This document shows positions 26,828 to 35,976 of a stretch of DNA of 64,000 nt, one piece after another (position 1 is the first letter of the stretch; every line of letters starts with the position of its first letter). The translations under genes and the position numbers were made by a program. Source of the DNA: Desulfosalsimonas propionicica (GTDB lineage: Bacteria; Desulfobacterota; Desulfobacteria; Desulfobacterales; Desulfosalsimonadaceae); NCBI RefSeq assembly GCF_013761005.1, contig NZ_JACDUS010000003.1, positions 62,001 to 126,000 of the forward strand, written 5' to 3'. Below the pieces are notes generated by a model. The model was given only the letters and a program-made list of their open reading frames with translations. It did not search any database and was not told where the DNA came from.

Positions 26828-27685
26828 TTACAGTTTTTTCTGCAGTCTGTTTCGGATGATAATGGCAGCCAGGTTCAGGCCCAGGACCAGAAACATAAGC
26901 ACCAGCGCTGTCCCGTACTGCAGGGGCCTTGTCTTGTCTATGCTGGTGCCCGCAGTTGCCAGAACGTATATATGATAAGGCATGACCATGATCTCATCAA
27001 AAATGGATGACGGCAGTTTGCCCGTGTAATAAACAGCAGCAGTAAACATGATCGGCGCGGTCTCACCTGCCGCCCGGCTGACACCCAGTATGAATCCCGT
27101 AAGCATGCCCGGAAGAGCTGCGGGCAGGACCATCTTGTATATGGTCTGCCATTTTGTGGCGCCCAGGGCAAGGGAGGCCTCCCTGTAGGACTGGGGGATG
27201 CTTCGCAGGGACTCTTCCGCGGATCCGATGATCAGGGGGAGGATAAATGCCCCCAGGGTCAGCGCCCCCGCAAGCAGACTGACTCCCATGCCAAGCAGGA
27301 TAACAAAAAATCCCAGGCCGAAAAGACCGTAAACCACGGAAGGGACCCCTGCAAGGTTGATAATTCCCATGCGGAGAATCCGGGTCCACCTGCCTTCGCC
27401 TGCAAACTCGTTTAGATATATTGCGGTGCCCACCCCGAGCGGGAAGGCCACCAGAATGGCCCCCAGGCTTATGTATATCGTGCCGAGTATGCAGGGAAGG
27501 ATGCCCCCCTCGGTCATTGATTCTCTGGGCATCTGGGTCAGAAATTCCCAGCTTATGGCGCTGATGCCGTTTATTGCGATAAAACCGATAAATACAGCCA
27601 GGACCAGTACATTGATATAGCTTGCACCCCTGAACAGGGTAAAAGCCATGCCTTGGGAGAATTTTCGCTTATAGAGCGGTTTCAT
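26828..27685 (-). CDS. pstA: Phosphate ABC transporter permease
   Basis: 285 aa, six hydrophobic segments. The permease loop EASLALGATKWQTIYKMVLPAALPG (read in two parts) is the ATPase-contact motif, and GEFAGEG-like residues YLNEFAGEGRWTRIL are typical of PstA. Forms the inner-membrane channel with PstC. It begins 27 bases after the pstC stop. Confidence 0.95.
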   Translation of the reverse strand: MKPLYKRKFSQGMAFTLFRGASYINVLVLAVFIGFIAINGISAISWEFLTQMPRESMTEGGILPCILGTIYISLGAILVAFPLGVGTAIYLNEFAGEGRWTRILRMGIINLAGVPSVVYGLFGLGFFVILLGMGVSLLAGALTLGAFILPLIIGSAEESLRSIPQSYREASLALGATKWQTIYKMVLPAALPGMLTGFILGVSRAAGETAPIMFTAAVYYTGKLPSSIFDEIMVMPYHIYVLATAGTSIDKTRPLQYGTALVLMFLVLGLNLAAIIIRNRLQKKL

Positions 27686-27712
27686 TATTCCTCCGGGTTT
27701 CTCCGGGTGTCC

Positions 27713-28606
27713 TTATAGATTGGCCTCGCCCACCTGCTTGTGTTTTTCCGACAGCCAGGAAGCGATGAGGTTGAAGACAAAAGTGAATACAAAAAGTACC
27801 AGCCCTATGGCAAACAAGGCATGATAATGATGGCTCTGAAACGGTGCCTCCCCCATTTCAGCCGCGATGCTTGCAGGCATGGGCCGCACCGGGTCAAATA
27901 CGGATTCAGGTATCATGGCCGCGCCGCCTGCCACCATGAGCACTACCATGGTTTCGCCTATGGTCCTTGCTATTCCCAGCACAACCGCGGTGGTGATTCC
28001 CGCAAGAGAGGCGGGAAGAATGACCCGGGAAATGGTCTCCCAGTGGGTGGCCCCCAGGGCCATGGAGCCTTCTTTTACATGAGCGGGAACACTGTATATG
28101 GCGTCCTCTGATATGCTGGCGATGGTGGGCACTGCCATGAATGCCAGCATAATCGAGGCATTGAAGATATTCAGCCCGGTGTTTAGGTCCAGCAGGTTTT
28201 GCAGAAACGGTGCCATGACCACCATTCCGAAAAAACCAATGACCACCGTGGGCAGCCCCTCGATGAGTTCGATTACCGGTTTGAGTATCGAGCGGGTCCT
28301 GGGGTGTGCAATTTCCGCCAGGTAGATGGCGGTGCATACACCCACGGGAATGGCAATAAGCGAGGACAGGCCAACCACGCACAGGGATCCGACGATCAGT
28401 GAGAAAATCCCGTAATCTGCGGGATCATAGGTGGGATACCATTGGGTTCCAAAGATAAAATCCACCACTGAAACCACCTCGAAAATCGGCAGCCCTTCTT
28501 TTACAAGAAAGAGGAAGATCAAAAGCAGGATAATTACCCCGCTTGCTCCCACAAGAAGGAAAAACCCGTGTACCAGTTTTTCCCTTTGCCAGCTCTGCAG
28601 GCCCAT
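27713..28606 (-). CDS. pstC: Phosphate ABC transporter permease
   Basis: 297 aa with six hydrophobic segments. The ATPase-contact loop SMALGATHWETISRVILPAS and the N-terminal FIFGTQWYPTYDPADYGI motif identify PstC. It follows pstS after a 113-base gap that holds a strong hairpin, and forms the inner-membrane pore with PstA. Confidence 0.95.
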   Translation of the reverse strand: MGLQSWQREKLVHGFFLLVGASGVIILLLIFLFLVKEGLPIFEVVSVVDFIFGTQWYPTYDPADYGIFSLIVGSLCVVGLSSLIAIPVGVCTAIYLAEIAHPRTRSILKPVIELIEGLPTVVIGFFGMVVMAPFLQNLLDLNTGLNIFNASIMLAFMAVPTIASISEDAIYSVPAHVKEGSMALGATHWETISRVILPASLAGITTAVVLGIARTIGETMVVLMVAGGAAMIPESVFDPVRPMPASIAAEMGEAPFQSHHYHALFAIGLVLFVFTFVFNLIASWLSEKHKQVGEANL

Positions 28607-28662
28607 GTTGTTTCCCTGTTTGGTTTTGTGCGGTTTGTGAAGTTGTCCATTAACGGCATTAA

Positions 28663-28690
28663 GGGAGTGCAGATGGGAACCTGCACTCCC
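28663..28690. terminator. Intercistronic hairpin between pstS and pstC
   Basis: Arms GGGAGTGCAG and CTGCACTCCC form a 10-bp perfect stem with an 8-base loop. On the pstS transcript the hairpin is followed by only a short T pair, so it should act as a partial terminator or 3' stabiliser that keeps the binding protein more abundant than the permeases, as known for other binding-protein operons. Confidence 0.65.
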
Positions 28691-28719
28691 TTTTTATCTC
28701 AGGAATTGATGCATTTTTT

Positions 28720-29541
28720 TTAATACAGGGGCACGTAACCGACGTTTTCAGCCAGCGGCTGACCCTTCTCGGGATGCAGTGCAAAGTTGATAAATTTCAG
28801 CGCTGTGCCCGAGGGCCACCCGTCGGTGAAGTAATAGAGATACCGGGAGACAGGAAATTCTCCTGAAGCCGTGGTTTCGGGTGTACCCTCCACCCCGTCG
28901 ATTTTGACGTTTTTAAGGTCTTCGTCCAGGTAGCCGATCCCTATGTAGCCGATTGCATAGGGATTGCCTTTTACGGTTTCCACGGCTGCTCCGTTGGAGG
29001 CCACGGTCTGTGCCCTGGGCGTAACCCTGTCGCCCTTAAGGATGATGTCTCCCCAGACCCCGTATGTGCCCGAGGATGAATCCCTGGAAACCAGTGTGAT
29101 TCTGCGGTCAGTGCCGCCCACTTCCTTCCAGTTGGTTATGTCTCCGTTATAGATGCCTCTGAGCTCTTCCAGGCTCAGGTCGTCTACCGGGTTGTCCGGG
29201 TTTACAACCGGGATGATGCTGTCTAATGCCACTCCGAACGGAACCGGGTAATGCCCGTTTTCAACCGCCCTTTTGACCTCTTCGTCTTTGATGAAACGGG
29301 ATGCCTGGCAGATATCGGTGGTACCGTCGATAAGGGCTTTTATGCCGTTGCCCGAGCCGCCTCCGGATATGGAGATGTTAACATCCGGATACTTTTCCAT
29401 GAAGGCCTCTGCCACTTTCTGGGTTACGGGCAGAACAGTCGTGGAGCCCTTGATTGTGAGTTTTTCGGCAGACCACGCCTGTGTCGTGCCCAGGGTAAGC
29501 CCCATAATGAAAACCAGCATGATCATCAACAGTCTTTTCAT
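28720..29541 (-). CDS. pstS: Phosphate ABC transporter substrate-binding protein
   Basis: 273 aa from the ATG at 29541, chosen because AAGGAGGA lies just upstream and a signal peptide follows (hydrophobic core LLMIMLVFIMGLTLG, cleavage likely after AWSA). The phosphate-binding loops TIKGSTTVLPV, SGGGSGNGIKALIDGTTDI and SRDSSSGTYG are present. Periplasmic phosphate binding; first gene of the pst-pho operon. Confidence 0.95.
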   Translation of the reverse strand: MKRLLMIMLVFIMGLTLGTTQAWSAEKLTIKGSTTVLPVTQKVAEAFMEKYPDVNISISGGGSGNGIKALIDGTTDICQASRFIKDEEVKRAVENGHYPVPFGVALDSIIPVVNPDNPVDDLSLEELRGIYNGDITNWKEVGGTDRRITLVSRDSSSGTYGVWGDIILKGDRVTPRAQTVASNGAAVETVKGNPYAIGYIGIGYLDEDLKNVKIDGVEGTPETTASGEFPVSRYLYYFTDGWPSGTALKFINFALHPEKGQPLAENVGYVPLY

Positions 29542-29667
29542 AAGATCCTCCTTAAATGTTTTTGATTCATTTTTTCGGCTGCGCCGGCAACTTTTTTTGC
29601 AGCGCAGGGTCTTTCTGCATGTGCAAGCAAACAATAACCCCGCTTTGCTACAGGTTCATGGCTGATA

Positions 29668-29689
29668 TGTTACGATTCTGTTACGATTT
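29668..29689. promoter_or_regulatory. Candidate PHO box 1
   Basis: Two perfect TGTTACG repeats 11 bases apart with ATTC between and ATTT after, the 7+4 periodicity of PhoB boxes. It lies in the divergent region, about 130 bases from the pstS start and 230 from the porin start. The repeat reads TGTNAC on the plus strand, opposite to pstS, so its target is unclear. Confidence 0.45.
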
Positions 29690-29807
29690 TTCGGGCGTCC
29701 TTGCCCTTTTTTGATGCAGCCGGTCTCATGTGCCTGCTGAACCGAATCTATTAATAAGTTAAAACTGAAAAGGCCTTCGCGCCCGCAAGCTGAAAAAATT
29801 TTTTGAA

Positions 29808-29829
29808 TTGTCATAAAAACGTCACCTTT
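29808..29829 (+). promoter_or_regulatory. Candidate PHO box 2, upstream of the porin
   Basis: TTGTCATAAAAACGTCACC contains two half sites (TTGTCAT, ACGTCAC) spaced 11 bases with an A-rich linker, close to the PhoB consensus. It is about 90 bases before the porin start codon and in the same orientation. The remaining sequence of the 375-base divergent region shows no other feature. Confidence 0.55.
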
Positions 29830-29917
29830 TCTCCGCTGAATCGACAATGTCGTCGGCTATACCCGCCACTGAAAGTGAAAACACAAACGTCAAATCACAA
29901 AAAAAGGAGAAAAGGAA

Positions 29918-31237
29918 ATGAAGCGTTTGAATCGGTTAGCAGGACCATTGAGCAGGGCCGGGGCGATATTATTGACATCGTTCGCCTGTGTTTTCGCATT
30001 CGCTGCAGGGCCCGCTGCAGCGGAGAAAAGTACCACGGAGGAGATTCTGGATATCCTGAAACAAGGAGATCACATTTCAGATTCCCGGTATGAGGAGCTC
30101 ACACAGAGGGTAAAAGGCGGAAAAAGCCGTTATGACGTGAAGTTCGGCGGGCGCATCATGGCTGACTGGGCAAGCATCAGCGCTGATGACAGCTTTGATG
30201 ATGACCTGGGCGGCGGCCTGGACGGAGACGGCGTGGAATTTCGGCGCGCCCGTCTTTTTGCCTCCGGATCATTTGAAAACAATGTTTTTTTTAAGGCGCA
30301 ATACGATTTTGCCGGGGGAGATGCCGACTTTAAGGACATGTACATTGGCATGAAAAAGGTTCCGGCCCTTGGCAACATAAAGATTGGTCACTTCAAGGAG
30401 CCGTTTTCTCTGGAAGAACAGACAAGCAGCAAGTACATCACCTTTATGGAACGGGGTCTGCCCAATGTTTTTTCTCCGAGCCGAAACACCGGTATCATGG
30501 CATATGATGCCGCTTTGGGAAAACGGATGTCCTGGGCCATAGGGGCGTTTTATGATGCTGACGGCTTCGGGGATGGCTTCAATGATTATACGGATATCAA
30601 TCTTACCGCCAGGGTCACCGGGGCGCCGGTTTACGCTGACAACGGCAGAAAGGCCGTGCATCTGGGCCTTTCCTACACCCGGCAGTTCCGGGATGAAGAC
30701 GAAACAACCCTCAGGTACAGGCAGCGGCCGGAAGCGCATATAACCGGCGTGCGCCTGGCGAATACCGGCAGCTTTAATGTTGATGATGCGGATATCATGA
30801 GTCTGGAAGCGGCCATGGTAATGGGGCCGTTTTCGGTGCAGGCAGAATACATGCAGAGCTTCGTGGGTTCGGATGCGGCAAATGATCCAAGCTTCAGCGG
30901 CTATTATGTCTATGGCAGCTATTTTCTCACAGGTGAAAGCCGCAATTACAAGCCCGGTTCAGGGTCATTCGGCCGGGTTAAGCCAAACAGAAACTTCAGT
31001 TTCCAGAAGCCCGGAGCCGGTGCATGGGAAGTCGGCGTGCGCTATTCAAACCTGGACTTAAACGATGAGGCAATCGAAGGCGGTGAGTTAAGCAATCTGA
31101 CCCTGGGCGTCAACTGGCACTTAAACCCCAATGTGCGCATGATGTTAAACTATGTTTATGCAGACCTCGAAGACCGCGAAGATGTGGCGGATGACAATGC
31201 AAACATTGTTCAGGCCCGGTTCCAGGTAGATTTTTAG
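29918..31237 (+). CDS. Phosphate-selective porin, OprO/OprP-like
   Basis: 439 aa outer-membrane barrel. Signal peptide at about 1-35 (cleavage near AAA), a short helical segment, then alternating strands ending in Phe (VQARFQVDF), the outer-membrane sorting signal. Motifs RRARLFASGSFENNVFFKAQYDF and GHFKEPFSLEEQTSS resemble the OprO/OprP family. AAAGGAG precedes the ATG. Divergent from pstS with PHO-box-like sites between, so it most likely brings phosphate or polyphosphate through the outer membrane under PhoB control. Confidence 0.88.
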   Translation: MKRLNRLAGPLSRAGAILLTSFACVFAFAAGPAAAEKSTTEEILDILKQGDHISDSRYEELTQRVKGGKSRYDVKFGGRIMADWASISADDSFDDDLGGGLDGDGVEFRRARLFASGSFENNVFFKAQYDFAGGDADFKDMYIGMKKVPALGNIKIGHFKEPFSLEEQTSSKYITFMERGLPNVFSPSRNTGIMAYDAALGKRMSWAIGAFYDADGFGDGFNDYTDINLTARVTGAPVYADNGRKAVHLGLSYTRQFRDEDETTLRYRQRPEAHITGVRLANTGSFNVDDADIMSLEAAMVMGPFSVQAEYMQSFVGSDAANDPSFSGYYVYGSYFLTGESRNYKPGSGSFGRVKPNRNFSFQKPGAGAWEVGVRYSNLDLNDEAIEGGELSNLTLGVNWHLNPNVRMMLNYVYADLEDREDVADDNANIVQARFQVDF

Positions 31238-31263
31238 CAGCTGCAAAGAAAATCCAAATCAAT

Positions 31264-31297
31264 AAAAAAAGAGCCCGCACGCGGGCTCTTTTTTTAT
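31264..31297 (+). terminator. Rho-independent terminator after the porin
   Basis: GAGCCCGC/GCGGGCTC stem with a 2-base loop followed by seven Ts, 34 bases after the stop codon. From here to 31654 (about 350 bases) I see no gene and no clear repeat, only the ribosome site of the next gene. Confidence 0.92.
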
Positions 31298-31654
31298 TGC
31301 ATTCACCCTCTGTTCCGGCCCCCCGGCCGGCGGCATACCCACCAACCCAATATCACCTGAAAACAGCGCCAGCTTCTCCAATCCACCGGGCTCGCCGGTG
31401 CAATTTCTTTTTGCAGCAATGGCGGCGGAAAATCCCTTTATTTTCAGGGACAACCCTGACGGTGCCATAAAAAAATAGCATAAAATCAAGGGGCTTATCC
31501 GGCTTTTGGATGCAAAAAAAGGTTGCAGAATCGCGCCTGCCAGTGCTATGGCCCAAATAACACGATTATCCAACAGGGATGTCCGGCAAATTATGCATCC
31601 CGCCAAAAACCGTTGTTTGATTACAAACAACAGAAAACAATTCAAGGAGGACAA

Positions 31655-32974
31655 ATGAGAAAGACGGCAACAGGTATTGTAACAGTATTGGCAGCAGGGC
31701 TGCTTTTTTTATGCACAGCCCTGCCCGCGGCGGCATTTACCGTGGATTTTCACGGAAAGGCGTGCACCGGGGTGATGAGTGCATCAGATGCTTATTTATT
31801 GGGCGGAAAGGATACCAACGACAGCACCACCATTGGTGTTGGCAAATTCCGTTTCCGGGCCGAAGTGGGAACCGATGACGGCCGGGCCAAGATGGTTTAC
31901 GGGTTTGAAACCGGGGCCAACAATTTCGGCGACAGTGATTCCTGGAAGTATTCCGGAGACAGCGTGGATTTTGAAAACCGGTTTGCCTATATCCAGCTCA
32001 ATGTGCCGGGCATGAACGACCAGGTCATGGGTCGGGCTGGCCTGCAGAAAACCGGTGTGAATCACTGGGTGTGGACGGAAACCGCGGCAGGTGTTACCCT
32101 GCATGGCAAAGGCGGAGTCAACTGGTCTGCCGGTTGGTTCCGGGGCCTGGAGGAAGGTTTTGGCGAGGATGATGCTGCTGAAACCGACTTTTATATGATC
32201 AAGGGGGATTTCAAACCCGGTGAGAATATCACGATTGGCGGTTTTGCCCTGTATGGAGATGATTTTGAAAGGAAGAATACCCTCACGGACGAGGATGGCG
32301 ATCCTCGTCAGCCGGCATTAAGAGAAGGTTCTGAACAGTACTGGATGGGGCTGACCGGTAACATCGACGGCCCCATTTTTGCCTCCGGTGATTTGATCTA
32401 CCAGGGCGGTGATATCGGAGAGATCGACGATATTGGCCGTGATGCAGACCTGGATGTGTCGGCCTGGCTGGCCAACCTGATTGTGGGCGCCCGGGTGAGT
32501 GATAATGCCAAGGTGTCTGTGCAGGGGCTGTATGTGAGCGGTGATGATGATGATACTGACGGGGACATGGATGCTTTCCAGTCTGTTGATGCGGATGTCA
32601 AGGTGGGCCAGATTTTTTTCAAGGATAGCCTTGCTGCGTCCCTGGACCGGTTCGTGGATGACCAGTTCGGATATACCATGCCTGCGCCTTTGAGAAACAA
32701 GGGTCTGATGACCTTTGCCGTGGATGGTGAAATTCAGCTGGATGCCAAAAACAGTCTCCGGGGCGCGGTGCGTTACCTGGAAACCGCTGAGAAATCCCTG
32801 GCCGGCGAAGATGAACTGGGATACGAGTTTGACCTGTGGTATGCTTACAAATACAATGACAACCTGACCCTGAAACTGGAAGGTGCTTACCTGATTTCCG
32901 GTGATCTGGCAGAAGAGATGTTTGACGATGATGATGTCTACCAGGTGGCCGCAGGCATGGTGTTTGCTTTCTAA
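31655..32974 (+). CDS. Outer-membrane porin, Desulfobacterota type
   Basis: 439 aa from the ATG at 31655 (AAGGAGGA just upstream). Signal peptide with core IVTVLAAGLLFLCTALPAAA, then many amphipathic strands, an Asp-rich loop region and a C-terminal strand ending in Phe (VAAGMVFAF). Resembles general porins of sulfate reducers that have no close enterobacterial homologue. Not obviously similar to the OprO-like porin next to it. A hairpin follows the stop. Substrate unknown; acidic loops could bind calcium or select for cations. Confidence 0.8.
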   Translation: MRKTATGIVTVLAAGLLFLCTALPAAAFTVDFHGKACTGVMSASDAYLLGGKDTNDSTTIGVGKFRFRAEVGTDDGRAKMVYGFETGANNFGDSDSWKYSGDSVDFENRFAYIQLNVPGMNDQVMGRAGLQKTGVNHWVWTETAAGVTLHGKGGVNWSAGWFRGLEEGFGEDDAAETDFYMIKGDFKPGENITIGGFALYGDDFERKNTLTDEDGDPRQPALREGSEQYWMGLTGNIDGPIFASGDLIYQGGDIGEIDDIGRDADLDVSAWLANLIVGARVSDNAKVSVQGLYVSGDDDDTDGDMDAFQSVDADVKVGQIFFKDSLAASLDRFVDDQFGYTMPAPLRNKGLMTFAVDGEIQLDAKNSLRGAVRYLETAEKSLAGEDELGYEFDLWYAYKYNDNLTLKLEGAYLISGDLAEEMFDDDDVYQVAAGMVFAF

Positions 32975-33015
32975 ATCTGGCATAATTGGAACAATTTGAG
33001 TGAAGTGGTGATAAA

Positions 33016-33060
33016 GGCTTTTTCCGGCCCCTCCTGATTGGGACGGGGCTGGAAAAAGCC
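33016..33060 (+). terminator. Hairpin terminator after second porin
   Basis: Arms GGCTTTTTCCGGCCCC and GGGGCTGGAAAAAGCC pair with one mismatch, followed by GTTGTTTTT. About 40 bases after the porin stop. Confidence 0.7.
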
Positions 33061-33116
33061 GGTTGTTTTTGTCAAACCCAAAAAAGCGCGCATTTTGAGC
33101 GCTTCAGGTGAGCCCC

Positions 33117-34805
33117 ATGAAACGCACGAAAATTTTTGCGGTTTTGCTGCCGACGGTTTTGCTGATGACCATTTTTCCGGCCTTTTTATCTGCTGCCGGA
33201 ATTCCCGCAGACCAGGTGGCGTCGGATTTGTCCGTGCTGGAGGCCCGGTTGATTCAGGGCCCGCAGGATCACTGGCTGATCAACCAGGGCAGTCAACAGG
33301 ACGTGAAAAAGGGCGATCTGTTTACCCTTTACCAGCCGGCCCAATCCGTCAAAGACCCGGAAACCGGGGAGACCCTGGGCGAGTTTGCCCCGCCTGCGGC
33401 CACGGCACGAGTAGTGCAGGTCCATGAGCGGTTTTCCGAAATCGAGGTGCAGTGCCTGGACGCTAGGGACTGCGAAATTGCCTCGGGCATGAAGGCGGTG
33501 CGCCATGAACAGGTCAAAGCCTGGTTTGTGGATGAAACCGGCGATTCTGCAGATCAGTACAAGCTGCTGCGCTCCCGGCTGGATCATCTGGACTGGCAGG
33601 ATTACCGGCAGAGCGCGGGCCAGGGCCCGGAATCGGGGGCGTTTGCATGGGGCGTGGTATTTGTGGCCGACAGCAGCGGGGTTACCGTGTGGACCGGCGG
33701 CCAGGTGCGCGGGGTTTACCAATCGGAAGCAAAAGCCCGGACTTCTGCCCGGTCTGCTCCTGCCGCAAAGCCGGCAAAAGTTGCGCCGGCAGCCAAATCC
33801 GCGGCTGTGCGGGCTTTGCCCGGCATGGGCACGCCCATGGAGGTATCCGGATTTGAGGCCGTGGCGAGTTTTGACAAAAGAGCCGATCACATGGGTGTGG
33901 CCAGAAGCGAGGAATCCGGGAGTCCGTATCTGGTATCTCTGTCCGGGCGCACCATCACGGCCAGAAGCCTTGAAGGCGGCCATACATTTGAATACGAGTA
34001 TCCGGGATTTGGTGAAGTGGTCAGCCTTTCAGGCGCAGGCGATCATCTTTTGGCCGTCAATATCTATGATTCGGATGCGGGCATGCGCTCCATGATACTG
34101 GCGGTTACGGACAATGGTTTTGCGCAAAAAGCCGATGGCATCCCTTATGTGCTGGGTTTCATGGGCCGGGCGGAAAACGGCAAAGCCCCCCAACTATGGG
34201 GCCAGCGGTTTTCCCGAACCGATCTTTTGCTGCCCGTGGTCCATGAACTGGCGATCAATGACGGGGGCGTGAAAACGGGCAAAAGAATGGATGTGCCCTT
34301 TGGGTTTTCGCTTTTCGGGGCGTTTTACGGGGATGTGAACGCAGACAATCGGAACGAACTGGGGTTTTTCAATCCCGGCGGTCGCCTGGTGGTTTATCAG
34401 CAGGAAAATCATGTATGGGAGGCAACGGATAAATTTGCCCCGTCCTATGGTTCGTTTTTGGTGGGCGATCCCGAGAATCCGGACGTGGCTCCGTCAAAGG
34501 TGGCGGTCTGGGGGCAGCCGGCCCTGTTTTCGCCAAATCAGCGCCAGTTTGCGGCCATCCCCCTTAACTCGGCCGGGTTTTCTTCAATGATCGGCGGCGG
34601 GCCGGGGCAGGGTACCGTGGGGATTTTTTTCGGCAAAGACAACGTGTACCGGCTCCAGCGGCTGGCGGATCATTTCCAGGGCCCGATTCAGGATGTGGCC
34701 GTATATGACGGCAAACTCCTGATCTGCGTGGCAGAGGGCGGGTTTTTCTCCCAGGGGGCAAGGTCGCATGTGGTTTCGGTGCCGTTGTCTGCGCTTGTAC
34801 CGTGA
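33117..34805 (+). CDS. Exported protein of unknown function
   Basis: 562 aa from the ATG at 33117 (AGGTGAG upstream; a GTG at 33108 is the alternative). Signal peptide with hydrophobic core IFAVLLPTVLLMTIFPAFL. Residues about 30-190 carry a small beta-rich region (LINQGSQQDVKKGDLFTLYQ) like the FlgT/peptidoglycan-associated type found in secreted proteins. An Ala-Lys-Pro linker at about 200-230 is followed by a region with propeller-like repeats, including DVNADNRNELGFF, which matches the calcium-binding core of FG-GAP/VCBS repeats. Likely periplasmic or surface-attached; the function is not recognised. Confidence 0.7.
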   Translation: MKRTKIFAVLLPTVLLMTIFPAFLSAAGIPADQVASDLSVLEARLIQGPQDHWLINQGSQQDVKKGDLFTLYQPAQSVKDPETGETLGEFAPPAATARVVQVHERFSEIEVQCLDARDCEIASGMKAVRHEQVKAWFVDETGDSADQYKLLRSRLDHLDWQDYRQSAGQGPESGAFAWGVVFVADSSGVTVWTGGQVRGVYQSEAKARTSARSAPAAKPAKVAPAAKSAAVRALPGMGTPMEVSGFEAVASFDKRADHMGVARSEESGSPYLVSLSGRTITARSLEGGHTFEYEYPGFGEVVSLSGAGDHLLAVNIYDSDAGMRSMILAVTDNGFAQKADGIPYVLGFMGRAENGKAPQLWGQRFSRTDLLLPVVHELAINDGGVKTGKRMDVPFGFSLFGAFYGDVNADNRNELGFFNPGGRLVVYQQENHVWEATDKFAPSYGSFLVGDPENPDVAPSKVAVWGQPALFSPNQRQFAAIPLNSAGFSSMIGGGPGQGTVGIFFGKDNVYRLQRLADHFQGPIQDVAVYDGKLLICVAEGGFFSQGARSHVVSVPLSALVP

Positions 34806-34810
34806 AAATG

Positions 34811-34838
34811 GTGACAAGTGACAAGTGACGGGTGACAG
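34811..34838. repeat. Short tandem repeat
   Basis: GTGACAA-type units of 8-9 bases repeat three to four times directly after the exported-protein gene. Minor slippage-prone sequence. Confidence 0.6.
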
Positions 34839-34889
34839 GGTAACTCAAAACGTTTAATTTCGGCAAAAGATTGTTTGGGAGGCAGGCAG

Positions 34890-35195
34890 ATGAGTGATCA
34901 TCATCATCATGACCACGGACACGGACACGACCATGATCACGGACATGATCATCAACACGTGCATAGCCATGAGAGCGGGTCGTCTGAAATGAGCATGGCG
35001 GCAAAGCTGGAAAAAATGGTTTCCCACTGGCTCAAGCACAACGCTGATCATGCCGAAACCTACCGGCAGTGGGCGGACCGGGCCCGGCAGGCCGGGCTTC
35101 CGGAAGTGGCGGAGATCCTTGAATCCGTTGCAAAAGATAGCCAGGCCATCAATACGGACCTGGAAAAGGCCGGACAGGTGCTTAAGGGCAAGTAG
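34890..35195 (+). CDS. His-rich small metal-binding protein
   Basis: 101 aa from the ATG at 34890, chosen for GGGAGGC 6 bases upstream. Residues 3-29 are a His/Asp run (HHHHDHGHGHDHDHGHDHQH), followed by a helical region with regularly spaced charged residues. No signal peptide. Runs of this kind bind nickel, zinc or cobalt in chaperones such as HypB. It converges with an ABC importer locus that has a TonB receptor, so a metal storage or chaperone role for the imported metal is reasonable but inferred. Confidence 0.8.
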   Translation: MSDHHHHDHGHGHDHDHGHDHQHVHSHESGSSEMSMAAKLEKMVSHWLKHNADHAETYRQWADRARQAGLPEVAEILESVAKDSQAINTDLEKAGQVLKGK

Positions 35196-35220
35196 CAGCC
35201 GGTTTTTTGCCCCCGGCTGC
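35195..35220. terminator. Hairpin between the His-rich gene and the ABC ATPase
   Basis: GCAGCCGG/CCGGCTGC stem around a T-rich 10-base loop; it starts in the stop codon of one gene and ends at the stop of the convergent one. It could serve both directions. Confidence 0.5.
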
Positions 35221-35976
35221 TTATCCCAGGGGCACCACCATGGGCGCGCCCCGGTGGCGGGTGATGTCCACGGCCACGTCATAGACTTCGCCGATGATTT
35301 CCGGGGTGACGGTTTCCGCGCCCCCTGCGGCAAAAATGCGCCCGGCCTTTAAAAAAATAAACTGGTCTGCATACCGGAGGGCCATGTTTAAATTGTGCAT
35401 GGTCATTACCGCGGCTACCTCGTGGGTGGCCGCCACCTGCCGGATGGTCTTTAAAATTTCGATCTGGTTTTTCAGATCCAGGCTGCTGGTGGGTTCATCG
35501 AGCAGCAGGATCCCGGGCTCCTGCACCAAAGCCCGGGCAATACTGACCTTTTGGAGTTCCCCGCCGCTTAATTCCGTGACATACCGCAAGGAGAGGGAAT
35601 TTAGCCCGAGACGGTCAATGGCCGCATGGGTCAGCCGCAGATCGTGCTCAGATGCCCGCCAGGTGATATGCGGCCGCCGGCCCAATAAAATGGCGTCAAA
35701 AACCGTTGTCCTGGCGGCTTCCGCCCGCTGGGCCACATATCCCATCCGTCTTGCGATTTCCATTGTCCCCATGTTTAAGATGTTTTCCCCGTTGATGCGC
35801 ACCACACCGCTTTTGGGCCGCAAAATGGCGTTCATGCACCGCAGCAGGGTGGTCTTGCCCACCCCGTTGGGCCCGAGAACAGCCACCACGTTGTGAACCG
35901 GCACCTGAAAGCAGATGGAATCCAGCACGGCCGTGCTTTTATACTGAAACGAGACATTGTCCACTGTGAGAATCAT
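35221..35976 (-). CDS. Iron/cobalamin-type ABC importer ATPase
   Basis: 251 aa. Walker A GPNGVGKTT, signature LSGGELQKVSIARALVQ, Walker B ILLLDEPTSSLD and the H-loop TMHNLNMAL are complete; sequence is of the FecE/BtuD group. It works with the FecCD-type permease that it overlaps by 4 bases. Last gene of the import operon. Confidence 0.92.
   Translation of the reverse strand: MILTVDNVSFQYKSTAVLDSICFQVPVHNVVAVLGPNGVGKTTLLRCMNAILRPKSGVVRINGENILNMGTMEIARRMGYVAQRAEAARTTVFDAILLGRRPHITWRASEHDLRLTHAAIDRLGLNSLSLRYVTELSGGELQKVSIARALVQEPGILLLDEPTSSLDLKNQIEILKTIRQVAATHEVAAVMTMHNLNMALRYADQFIFLKAGRIFAAGGAETVTPEIIGEVYDVAVDITRHRGAPMVVPLG

Noticed and set aside
26726-27010. A 94-codon frame at the phoB-pstA gap
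   Set aside because: Starts in AT-rich repeat DNA and then runs antisense to pstA.
34811-34838. Possible CRISPR-like direct repeat
   Set aside because: Units are only 8-9 bases with no spacers; a simple tandem repeat.
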